NCBI GenBank assembly: GCA_036924285.1
Contig: JAYKYS010000004.1
Location: 22,352,001-22,416,000, forward strand
Origin: Asterella californica
Lineage: Eukaryota; Streptophyta; Marchantiopsida; Marchantiales; Aytoniaceae
Direction: 5' to 3'
Length of the DNA stretch: 64,000 nt
Shown here: in pieces, positions 1 to 10,161 of the stretch
Numbering within the stretch: the first letter of the stretch is position 1
Layout: each line of letters begins with the position of its first letter
Translations under genes and position numbers: made by a program
Notes under the pieces: generated by a model
What the model saw: the letters and a program-made list of their open reading frames with translations, nothing else
Told to the model about the DNA's origin: nothing
Databases searched by the model: none

Positions 1-87
1 AAAAGTTGAAAGTACTGAAAGTAAAGTTTATATATCTTGTAAAATCAGTGGCTATCACCCTAGTCATTGTTCTCAAAAGAATAGAAT

Positions 88-1070
88 TTGACGGGTATGT
101 GGAGATTACTAAAAACTCAACGAACATATTGTGAAAGATCCATTTTCAATATCGTCATCGATGCAATACTATATAGAGTTGTAGGATAAGAAGTCTACTC
201 ATTCATGGATGGTTTTAGTGGATATAACCAAGTTCAAATTTAAAAAAAGATCAACCAAAAACAACATTTATTACATCTTGGGGAGCATTTGGTTACGTAA
301 AAATGTCATTTGGACTGAGTGGTGCACCACCAACTTTCCAAAGACTCTTTGCATAAACTTTTAGTCATACGTGGACATATTCATGAAAGCTTTCTTAGAC
401 GACTTCACCATATACAAAAAGGATTGTGATCATTTGTGACAACTCCAGAAATATTTTGATCAATACAGACTACATCAACTCAGTCTCAACCCTCAAGAAT
501 GCACCTTTTAGATATCATCCAAAGTACTACTTGATCACATTATCTACAAATAAGTTTTACTGATGGATCTCAAAAAGATAACCCGGATGGCATACCTACT
601 TTCATTAATCAACAAAAAAGAAGTCCGAAGATTTAGCGAGATGGCAAGCTACTATCTACAATTCATTTACCAATTTGTGAAACTCATTCAACCAATGAAT
701 AAGTTAAACAAGGATGGAGTGGAGTTCATTTGGACAGAGGAATGCGAGAAATCCTTCCAAGCAATTAAGAAGGCACTATCACAAGCACCTATCCTTCAAA
801 TTCCAAACTGAAATAAACCTTTTCACATTCACACTTACGCATCCGGCCCAAATGAAACTATACTACCACAAATGAGAAGCACTAGCAATGATATACGCAA
901 TAAAGAAATTTAGACACTACTTGCTAGGCAACAAATTCATCTTCTTTGTTGACCACCAAGCATTAACTTATTTAGTTAGTAAAGCACATATCACAAGAAG
1001 AATTACTCGTTGGCTATTACTCCTCCAAGGATTTGACTTCACAGCCATCTATAAACTCCGGCAAGACTAA
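88..1070 (+). pseudogene. Ty3/gypsy reverse transcriptase-RNase H relic
   Basis: Pieces of a Ty3/gypsy pol polyprotein are readable across shifting frames. Around 88-240 an RT start is seen (RVCGDY, KLNEHIVKDPF, then YSFMDGFSGYNQVQI), followed near 290-430 by a degraded match to the GYVKM.FGLSGAP and LDDFT.Y blocks. At 600-810 the frame reads VRRFSEMASYYLQFIYQF and ends in APILQIPN, the usual link between RT and RNase H. At 888-1070 it reads KKFRHYLLGNKFIFFVDHQ, an RNase H block. Stops and frameshifts are frequent and no intact frame exists. Upstream gag and protease are outside the window, and no integrase follows, so this is an old truncated copy. It would have copied the element's RNA into DNA in cytoplasmic particles. 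Confidence 0.85.
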
Positions 1071-4000
1071 AGTATTAACATATTAAGGCAACTGAGCCGA
1101 GTTGAAACATGACGCATCAGAAGAAATTGATTCAATGACAACAAAACTTTATGAATTTGAGGAAGACGACTCAATTATATGGTGTGCCCAAACGAGCAAG
1201 ATAAAGAAAGGAAAGCTGAAATTTAGATTGTAGTGACCTTATATCATCTATCAAATCCTCAAAAATAGAACCACCATAATAGCCACCTTCGGATGGAAAT
1301 GATGTTAAGTTTGTAGATGAAAACAAACTACTACATTTCTTTATAAGGGAAGACAAACCAAGAGACATACTGACCTAACAAGTTGAATACTTGATCCGGT
1401 TAACCAATGATACAAGTAATACGGATCCAGAGATAAATCCCAAAGACAATCTGAAAGATGACTCGGATGATGATACAGAAGAAGATTCAGATATTCACGT
1501 GATTCAGTTAACGGTAAGTACAGAACACACCAACGAATCAAGAAGCGAGAATACAACAACGGTATTAGAGCTTGGGGGGGCTATGCTTGGCAAGCTGTCC
1601 CCTAGCTTGGGTTGAAATATCACCCTGAACGAGGGCGAGAGTTTCCAGAATGCAGAGCTCGACGAGGAGAGCGACCTCATGCTTCTAGTTTTGACAGAAA
1701 GTGTTTTAAGCAATAGTTAGTACGGGTTTTAAGCTGAGAAATATATGAAAGAGGGAAATCCGTCAATTCTGGCTGGTGACTCGAACTTAGAATTTGATAG
1801 CGTGAGTGTGTAGGTGTTCACAAGTACTATAGTTTAGACTCCTTATTCATTAAAAACGGAGTTGTATAGAGAAGTTAGCGTAGGAAAGGCTAGTAAGACT
1901 TTACAAGAAAATTTCTTCATGAAAAAATATGTACAGAATTTTTAACCTTCTTGAACGGAACCAAAGGCCATCCCAGTGATAGGGTGCCTGCCTAGGAGGA
2001 AAGTGGTCTCAGGATCAATTCTCCCTGGCTTCTGGTTCTTATTCTGGCATGTTGGTCTCCTGGAAAGAAGTCTATGTTGGATATGCAGCCACGTCATGCA
2101 TATCTAGGGGCGGGAGACCGATATCTCTCTTAATCGTGGGCTTCCTGGCCTAAGCCTCCGCATGCCATCCTGAATATACTATGGGAGATACCTGGTGCGC
2201 ATATGAGGGCATGCCATCCTGAATATACTATGGGGGGGGCATATGGGGGGGGCTGTAAGCCCTGTGGGGCAGCCTCATAAGTGTTGGGACTTCGGCTTAC
2301 ATTGGATGGCTTGTAGTATATTCAGGGTGGCATCAAGATGGCATCAAGAGCACGAGAAACTTTTGTTAATTAATTAATTAATCATCGAGTCGGCTTAGCA
2401 ATAGCCAAGGAAGCTGTGAGACCTTTATTAGTGAAGGAGTCTGCTTTGTAAAGACAACTGTGAAGCTTTTATTAAAAAAGGAGCTAGTTTAGTAATTAAG
2501 GTTCTGTACGTAAGGACAGCAGGGGGCAGCTTAGCTAAGGGCCTGCTTGTGATAAGTAGTTCTGCTTATAAGGACAGCAGAGGGGCAGCTTAGCTGGGGA
2601 CTTATCTTTTAGGTTAATTAACATGCGGCCGCGGTGTCGCGCTACTTGGCGGCTACATGCTTGACTTCTACTCCGACGTTTAGGTTTAGTAGTTCTAGAA
2701 GTTAGCTCATATTACTTCTAGTCCTTTATGTATATGTTTGACACCTTTGCATACGGTGTTAACACTATTTTGAGTCCTAGTAGGCTGGTAGTATGTTAGT
2801 TATCTTGTTCAAGCATTTGTGCGCTTGTGCAAGTGACTTCTTACTTGTCTATGACGTTCAGTGTACATAACTTAGGGTTTCCATGCTGATAGGGGTTTGA
2901 GCTCATGGGTTGTACTTACTTGTCGCCCATGCACGCTTTCTAGCTAATTTAAGTTATTTTTCGAGGCTACGTGTCGTTTTAGGTAGTTTAAGTATTACGC
3001 TGGCACTCTAGGGGGCTTGACGTGGTAGCCTATGAGTGTAGATAAGTTACCAGGTAGTTTAAGGCACAAAAGGACAGTCAAGTGGAGCTATGAACTCCCA
3101 TTGGTCCATTTTTGTCTTTTGTAAAACTCTAAGTTTAGAAACAGAGCTCTAGAGGAGAGTTCGAGCAATTGGTGAGGGATCTTCGAAATCTGAGAACACA
3201 GGAAGGGAGAGCTCGTCGTGCCAAGCACTGTCAGTGAAATTTTTGCTCGATTTGGATCAATAAACAAGGAGTTATGCCCAATTGAAGTTCGGATTGTGCC
3301 AAAACTGCATCACTTTTGTTGATTTTGGGGTTTTCGGTGCCAATTGCAGCAGAATTGAGAAAATCACTTCAAAACTTCGTGGTTGCGTTCATTGTCAGGA
3401 GGGCTACGACTGTCCAAAAAGTTTCGAATCATTTGAGTAATTGAGTAATCCAGGGCGGCCGCTGAAGCAGAGGGGGTCTGAAAAGCTCTTAATCTAGAGC
3501 AGCGACTTCAGAGGAGGAGATCTGGAGTTCTGTGTACATTCAGGAGTCCCAACTTCACAGGGATGTTCAGCATCCTGTAGACTTCAAATGCTGTGAGAAG
3601 ATTTGAAATTCATCGAGCCAATTCTCTGTTCTATGTCTGAATAGTTGTCTAGGTACCAGAAATTGCCATAATTCTCTTATTCAGAACTTTTCTGTCAACA
3701 TCTCAGTGCTAGAATTCAATCTCAGGCTGAAACTTCGTGTGTGTGTTCAGCAGTGCCTCATTTGCATGTAGGGGAAGTTTAGAAGTCTAAACCTTCATAG
3801 TTTTCCTCTCCTTGTGTGTCAAAGTTCACCGCCTAAGCCTATTACTACCAGTGAGACCTAAATTTCGCTTTTGAGCATATCAGAGGATCCTACACTCCTG
3901 TGTGAGTGTTTATAGCTCCTGTTGTGACCTGAAAGCCAACCTCTTGAGTAAACAACCACAGCCAGAAGCCCGGCGCTTTCCTAGGTAGACGGATCACACT

Positions 4001-4733
4001 CCGACAGCGAGAGAAGGGGGACTTTTTTACACAGAGTAGAGAGAGAAGCCATCGGGACGCACAGGAGAAGCTTGGGAGCAGAGGAGATCAGATTTCTAAA
4101 AGAATTGAGTGGGGAGGTCGACGCAAAGGAGGAGACAAGAGTTTAGAAGCTTAAACTTTGTCTATTATATAGTTTGGAGGCAGAATTACCTTCTAAACGG
4201 ACAGGAGGTAGTCTATTGAGGGGAGATCAGTTTGATGATCTGTGAGAGGTTTTTGATCGTTGTTGAATCAAATTTCTGAGAGTTTTCAGTTGGGAGGTTG
4301 ACGCAAGGAGAGGAATAAGAGTCAGGGGCCTGAATTTCACCTACTAGATTGAGATTGAGGTTGAGGTGAACTTGGTAGATTTTTGGCAGAAAAGTGATAG
4401 ATTGAGAGAGAGACGCACAAGAGAGGAAGAGAGAGAGATTTTCTTTACAGTTGAAGAAATTGATGGTACAACCGACACTGAAATAAAGTTATTCTGAGTC
4501 CTGAAAGATCTGTCTGTGCACCTGAGTGTCTGCTGGGTGTCTGCTTGAGTGTTTGTCTTGTAACTGGTGACGGCAAGAAGTGGAGTTTTGAGATCTCATC
4601 GCCAACAACAACCTATTTTCTCTTTAGGTCGTTTCTCTGATCAATTACAGTCAGGAGGTCCGCCCTCCCCAAGAAAGACTCTCGTCGCGACAGCGTAACG
4701 AGTAATTCAAAACAAACTTATCGATAATAGACA
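1071..4733. other. Non-coding, probably LTR/untranslated retroelement DNA
   Basis: No gene is supported. A short acidic frame at 1391-1615 follows the RNase H relic and may be its decayed continuation. The stretch contains related repeats: a motif GCCATCCTGAATATACTA at about 2164 and again about 49 bp later, with a near-identical inverted copy near 2314-2333; a direct pair of TAAGGACAGCAG units near 2511 and 2569; and two similar purine-rich blocks (GGGAGGT.GACGCAA) near 4110 and 4291. The GA-rich 3.9-4.7 kb part followed by a possible primer site looks like a retrotransposon leader, but matching LTR pairs could not be found. Confidence 0.35.
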
Positions 4734-4749
4734 TTTGGCAGCAGGAACC
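4734..4749 (+). other. Possible retroelement primer-binding site
   Basis: The 16-bp block TTTGGCAGCAGGAACC follows a GA-rich leader and precedes a long degenerate coding tract, the position expected of a primer site in an LTR retrotransposon. It only loosely resembles known plant primer sites and is offered as a weak call. Confidence 0.2.
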
Positions 4750-7290
4750 ACGACCAAGAATACAAAGATGACAAGGACTACTAAGGAAAACTTATCAGGA
4801 AAAACACACTAAGTCTTTTTGAGATCCTCGACAGAGATGAAGGCGATGACGAGCAAACTCTTGCAAAACAATCTCTTGTGAGAACAAAAAAGGTTTGAAT
4901 ATTTGAGTCAATAACGTGTATGCAAGAACCTGTGGTGTGAACAGGAACCGAAGATGAGAACATACGAACCGCACAAAGACAAACACAATAATGGAGGTTT
5001 TGAGAATCTATCCGTGCTACGCGATAAGAAAGAAATCGATCAAATGCAACAAAGTCATCCACATCAACCCAAGAATGAAGAAAGAGTACGATTGGGATGA
5101 AGACGACGCATATGAAGCCTAGATGGAGTAGTTCAAATCCATGTTTATGCTAAAAATCATGGATTTTTTCCATGCGAAAGTAATATACGATCTAGAGACA
5201 TTTTAAATTCGAATGCGAAGACGAGAAGGTGTATCTTGATGAAAAGTTAGTAACATATAGTTTTGGCTTGTGGAAGAACGTCCAATGCGAGTTAACCGTC
5301 AGAAAAACCTCATAGAACAACATATGAGAAATTACCTAGTGATCATGTCGAATCGAGTTACACCAATCTACTACTCGAATATATACAATGATCCAGTTTG
5401 GAGATCATGATAATCTTGGATTAACCGGATCGTCCTTTTGAAGTAGGAAGGACGAGAAAGGGTTAAGAATATCTCAGCACTAGTACCTCAATGAGCTACA
5501 AGAGGAAATCATCAATTGGTCAGGAATCGTGACATAGTGATTAAAGGTAGAGTTGAAGAAGTTACACGTCACTCCTATCGATAAGAGAGTACAAACCTTT
5601 GCGGGAGCACATATCACCTGGATGTGAAAGCCAACAAGTAACCAAGTGGGTGCGAGAAAGAAGCAAGGAGAAGATTCATATACAATTATTAAACTACAAT
5701 AAGACGAGAAGTTCGCTCTTGAGAGAGCAAGAAAACGGATCAGAAAGGATACGAGAACCTCATCAAGAGCAACCCGTCAAACAAAGACGAAGATCATGAC
5801 AATGAAACGTCAACCAGAAACACGGGGTGCTCTTAAGGATAAAGTACGAGCCAGATACACTGAAGTTGAAGAATCATCACACAAGGATGAAATAGAGGAA
5901 CCTTGAGAGGAACCCGACTAGTCACTCGCAAGAGTAATGATACAACGACCCTGAAACCAACGTCAAATGTAGGAAGAAGAAGAAGAGGAAGAAGAGCACG
6001 AGTATCAATCCGGTCTGGAATTCTGGAAGATGACAAAAGTATCAGTTATAGTTATCAAGAAGAGCAAAGAGAAAACTCCATCCGAAAGAAATGCTTCTCT
6101 TTTTGAAAGTCAAGCATCCGAAAGAGAATAAATCAACTGTGACAGGAGTGACGAGGACGGATGCTCCAGAACGAAGATCGAGAAGAACATCAAATGTCAC
6201 TATGAAGAAAAGATCAGTGAATTCATCTAAGACCGACAAGAGAAAGAAGAAAGTCAAACCACAGACAATTTAGGTGAAGAAGTATCTGACCCAAACAAAC
6301 GAGGAGATTTGGAAGGAGGGCATTTCTGGCCAGAGGACCGGCAAAAGAAGTGTTCTTCGGACCCAATGAGACACCTCGGAAAGGTGTAACCACCCAGAGT
6401 TCGGAGGACTTTACCTCGGTAAATAACACATAGAAGAGAAGAGAAGTATAGAAACCACTTCTACACAAGTACTGCATTGGGAAGATGAGAGAAGGAAGCC
6501 CCGAAGGAAGATCATCGTTGAGCAAATGATAAATATCGAGTCTCTAGGGAGAGATACACCTGAGACATCGAGTATTTCGAAGTTGAGGAAAGAAGAGCTC
6601 CGAGACGCATGAACATGGAAATACGAGGAGATCTGAGTAAGGATGCGAAACTAAGCATGATCAAAGATGAATACCTAACCCATATGTCTAAACGAGCTCG
6701 AAGGACTAGAGAGATAGACAACATGTGATTACGGTAATCATGGATCTCTTAATGAGATGACATCCGCGTTAAGAGAAGCATATGTTGGTGCATCCACATG
6801 CAAGCAGATTAACTTGTATGCTCATGTAGTGGACCAACGATAGAAGAAAGGAGTAGACATATTTTTTGAGACGGAGAACGAGTTAGCTAAGCTATCGATT
6901 GCAGTACGAGAATAATTTCAGATTTTCACCGAGATACGCATAGGTTGTTTAGCTATACGACTTCTATGTTCAGTTTGATGCAGGAATTGTACACGACATA
7001 CTGTGTATATTGTATGTCGTGTACAATATACACTGAATTGATTACGAGAAGAGTTAGTATTGACGGCTGTAACGATCGCACACTTGACGAATACGATATC
7101 AGACATTCAAACTCGAGTCCGAGCGTTGTATGGTTTGATGGATTTAATAGATCCAAAGGGAGATCACGAGAAGGAGTTTGAGATATCGCCCAACATATCA
7201 CTCGAAGACAAAAGGATAAGGATGATGTCGAAGCCCGACCTTTCGAACATTCCAAGCTTCCAAAAGATCGAGACGATTTGATAGATAAGA
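4750..7290 (+). pseudogene. Long degenerate coding relic, gag-like or unknown
   Basis: Short plus-strand frames follow each other with few bases between stops: charged, Lys/Arg/Glu-rich stretches at about 5600-5800, 5830-6270 (with a run of acidic residues near 5975 in one frame) and 7060-7281. Composition is purine-rich and typical of a hydrophilic protein. I recognise no conserved domain. Position after a leader-like region and the basic character suggest a decayed retrotransposon gag, but a dead host gene is equally possible. The tract is broken by many stops and by a perfect hairpin at 6987-7026. Confidence 0.3.
6987..7026. repeat. Perfect 15-bp inverted repeat (hairpin)
   Basis: TTGTACACGACATAC (6987-7001) and its exact complement GTATGTCGTGTACAA (7012-7026) are separated by 10 bases. 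It lies inside the degenerate coding tract and could be the trace of a foldback insertion. Confidence 0.85.
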
Positions 7291-9116
7291 ATACGGATGA
7301 TTGAGGGCAGTCATCAAGCAGAGAAGGAGATAAATGTTAACTTAATCTTCACCTATGAATTTTAGAGGAGAATCCGAAGATATCATCCAAAATATTACAG
7401 ATAGTTATGAAAGTCAATCCGGATAGATACAGTAGGATTATCTAGATACGTGTTGTAAATATGGAAGTTATAATCAGATTATTATCTTTACGGATCGAGG
7501 TCTAGATACATCCGGCCGTTAGACAATTAAGTTATTGATCTTGATATAACGGTCTAACCGCGTGTTGCTTAACGACTAGTATATAAGGGATCTTGTCTCT
7601 GAGGATGCATTCTTTGATATATCAATCAAGTGTATAGGGGAACTTTGTATAAAAGAATTTATAAATTTGGGAGAAACTTGTACACCATGTCTGAATGTCA
7701 TGTTCCATGAATATTTGGATCTGATACAAAGAATTCTATGATATTGGTATGAATCACGAGTAACGACTATTAGTACACATGGTACTGTAGGTTGAATCAC
7801 GTGAAGAAAGAGAATCTAGAGACGTCTCCATTGATAAACTCAAAGAGATCATTCATTGTATGGAGGATGATGAGTCATTGCTCTGCCATCTCCACCTCTT
7901 CTTGATAGTGGTCTTTAGTTTAAAGACGTTTCTTTTAGAGCATGTTTTCATGGAAGAGCTTTACTCCGTCAGAAGCATGACTCTTACACTACTTCGGAGG
8001 TTTACCTCTCCCCGTTCAACCTCACGACCATCTGGCTAGGATGATATGAGGCTAAGAGTATGTCCGGGTTAGTTCTCAGAAGGTACAAGATCAATTTCTT
8101 GTTCTAGTTTAGTCTAATATAATAGAAAATGTTTTCTTTTAGATTTTTGTAAATGGTTTGATTTTCACATTCATGGTTCCTAAAAGTAAGTGGCTATAAG
8201 TGATTCAATTTTTTAGTTCACAACATATTATTATTTTAAAATAGTATTAAAATATATAATATATATAATATAAAATTAATAAAATTATATAATAATTACA
8301 TAAATTAAAAATTTTATTGATAAAAACTCATGTATAATACAATTCAAGATTTTTCTCTTTACAGTGGCATAGTTATACGTCCATTGTAAAGACCAAAAAA
8401 GAGAGAGAATTGTTTTCGTGTAATATATTTTGTATTTTGTAGCATCGAATGGTTAAGTGAAGAAAAGAGAGAACAGACCGGTTATGAAAATCTGAAAAAG
8501 AATTAGATTAGATTCGTATTAATCGTTAACTTATAGCCTCACAACATTACAAGCGTATCTCCTTGTTTTCAAGTGTTCTATTTCAAGTTTTAAAACGAGG
8601 TAAGAAAATTCAAAACGATTTAGTTCATAAACGGTTAAATTCAGGATTAGGGAAACGGTTTGGTCTTGGTTCAGTTTTGTTTGGAAACGAACTGAACCAA
8701 GTTTTTCTCGCACGAATTGTCTTCTTTTGTTTTACTTTCTTTCGTGAAACGTTGTTGCCCGTCTTTCATTAAACACTAGACAAGGTTAACATTCTAGATA
8801 TTCTTTACCCTAACTTTTTTATTTATAATTACATCTGTAAAATTCCTTCATTAAAGTGATTATAGATATAAATTATATACATTATTTTCAGTAATATAAT
8901 TATAAATTTATAATCACAATCCGTTATGAAAGACTAGACAAGTTTGACATTCTGTATATTTTTTTACCTTAATTTTAATTTTATATCATATTTTTAAATC
9001 TTTTATATTATATACATACAGTCACATTCTGGGCTTTTCATTAAATAATGTGATTATAATTTACAATGACAAAGCGAATCGTGACAAAATACAATGTCAC
9101 CAAGGTTTTGTTTTTT
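7291..9116. other. AT-rich non-coding stretch with a diverged 156-bp direct repeat
   Basis: No gene is seen. Two related segments beginning ACTAGACAAG at about 8776 and 8932, 156 bp apart, share TTGACATTCT-like text and then AT-rich sequence with a recurring GTGATTATA motif. They are probably an old tandem duplication. The rest is AT-rich with homopolymer runs. Confidence 0.4.
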
Positions 9117-9275
9117 GTTTTTGTTTTGTTACAACAAGGTTTGGTTGTACATGCGTCGCTCATGATAACAACAAGAAGCCCAGAAAGCCAACCCCGGCCA
9201 CTCGGCGGGTTAGAACCCCGGTCCTGGACTTGCCAGGCCGAGGAACAGACCAGCACGCTAGGCGTAACACCAACA
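9117..9275 (-). mobile_element. tRNA-derived SINE-like element
   Basis: Read on the minus strand, a tRNA-like head contains an A-box-like CTAGCGTGCTGG and a good B-box GGTTCTAACCC, then a tRNA-unrelated body ending in a CAAAACAAAAAC-type tail. The spacing of the boxes fits an internal RNA polymerase III promoter. There is no cloverleaf good enough to call a tRNA gene, so a short retroposon is the best reading. No target duplication was confirmed. Confidence 0.4.
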
Positions 9276-10161
9276 ACACTAAAAGACAACACAAATTGTT
9301 GGCTAATCTTCGAGTCATCCTCGCACCCACATAAGGTAAGTCCTGTAGTGAAAATGGTGGTTGTCATTAATCGTCAGGTAAGGTCACTGCAGAGGTGTGA
9401 AGAGCGTTGGCAGGCGCGCGCGCAGCATTCTTAGGCAATGGATATTTATGAAGCTGACTGCTGTCTAATGATTTCCTTAGTTCTGATCCCCACTCCTCCC
9501 ATGCTAGTTATTGTGCTTCAGAGGGAAGTTCAGAGTTAACTCGTACAGCAGATGGAAGATTAGAAGGCAACTACAATTGACTGTCGACAGAAGGTGGGGA
9601 AAGCGAGAGTACGACAAACCTACGCCACTACCGTGGCAGCAGCAGTGGTACTACTCTAGGAATGGTGATGTCATCAGACTCCTTCTCTGCTGTTTTCCCT
9701 CCTCTCCTCGCTGCTTGATAGATACCGTTGCGTATCAAAAGCGAGAGCAATGGATTTGACCGTTCCTCTGGTCTGGGATCGAGAGGGCAGGTGGACGTTC
9801 GCTGTTGTTTATGATGAAAGTCTGTGGAATTTCTGTCTGGGCCTTCAAGAGCAATGGCAGTCGGTCGGTAAAAGTACACAGATTCTTCCCTGCTCTTGAA
9901 GCGAAGGCTAAGCATTGGAAGTGTTGCCACGGTAGTTCGGCTCGTTCGGTGAGACTGTGGGGCGCTACTTCCAATCTGCTTATCAGCAATCTCTCCCCGT
10001 ACATACTAAGAATGATGGAGTTGACCCCAGAGATCCACTTACCGCCCTGTTCTCCATGACCTCAGGAAGCGTATGTGTGGATCACTCGCTTTCACTTGCA
10101 GCTGATAAGCATCAGCTACTTCCTTCTGGTGCGTGAGAAACCCCGGCAGTTTGGAGCAAGA

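Noticed and set aside
2231..2255. G runs as a functional G-quadruplex
   Set aside because: Two G tracts within a repeat do not meet a four-tract pattern clearly; may be sequencing-difficult DNA.
2630..3465. GCGGCCGC sites near 2625 and 3454 as possible vector joints
   Set aside because: Two restriction-type octamers alone are no evidence of cloning vector; surrounding sequence is not vector-like.
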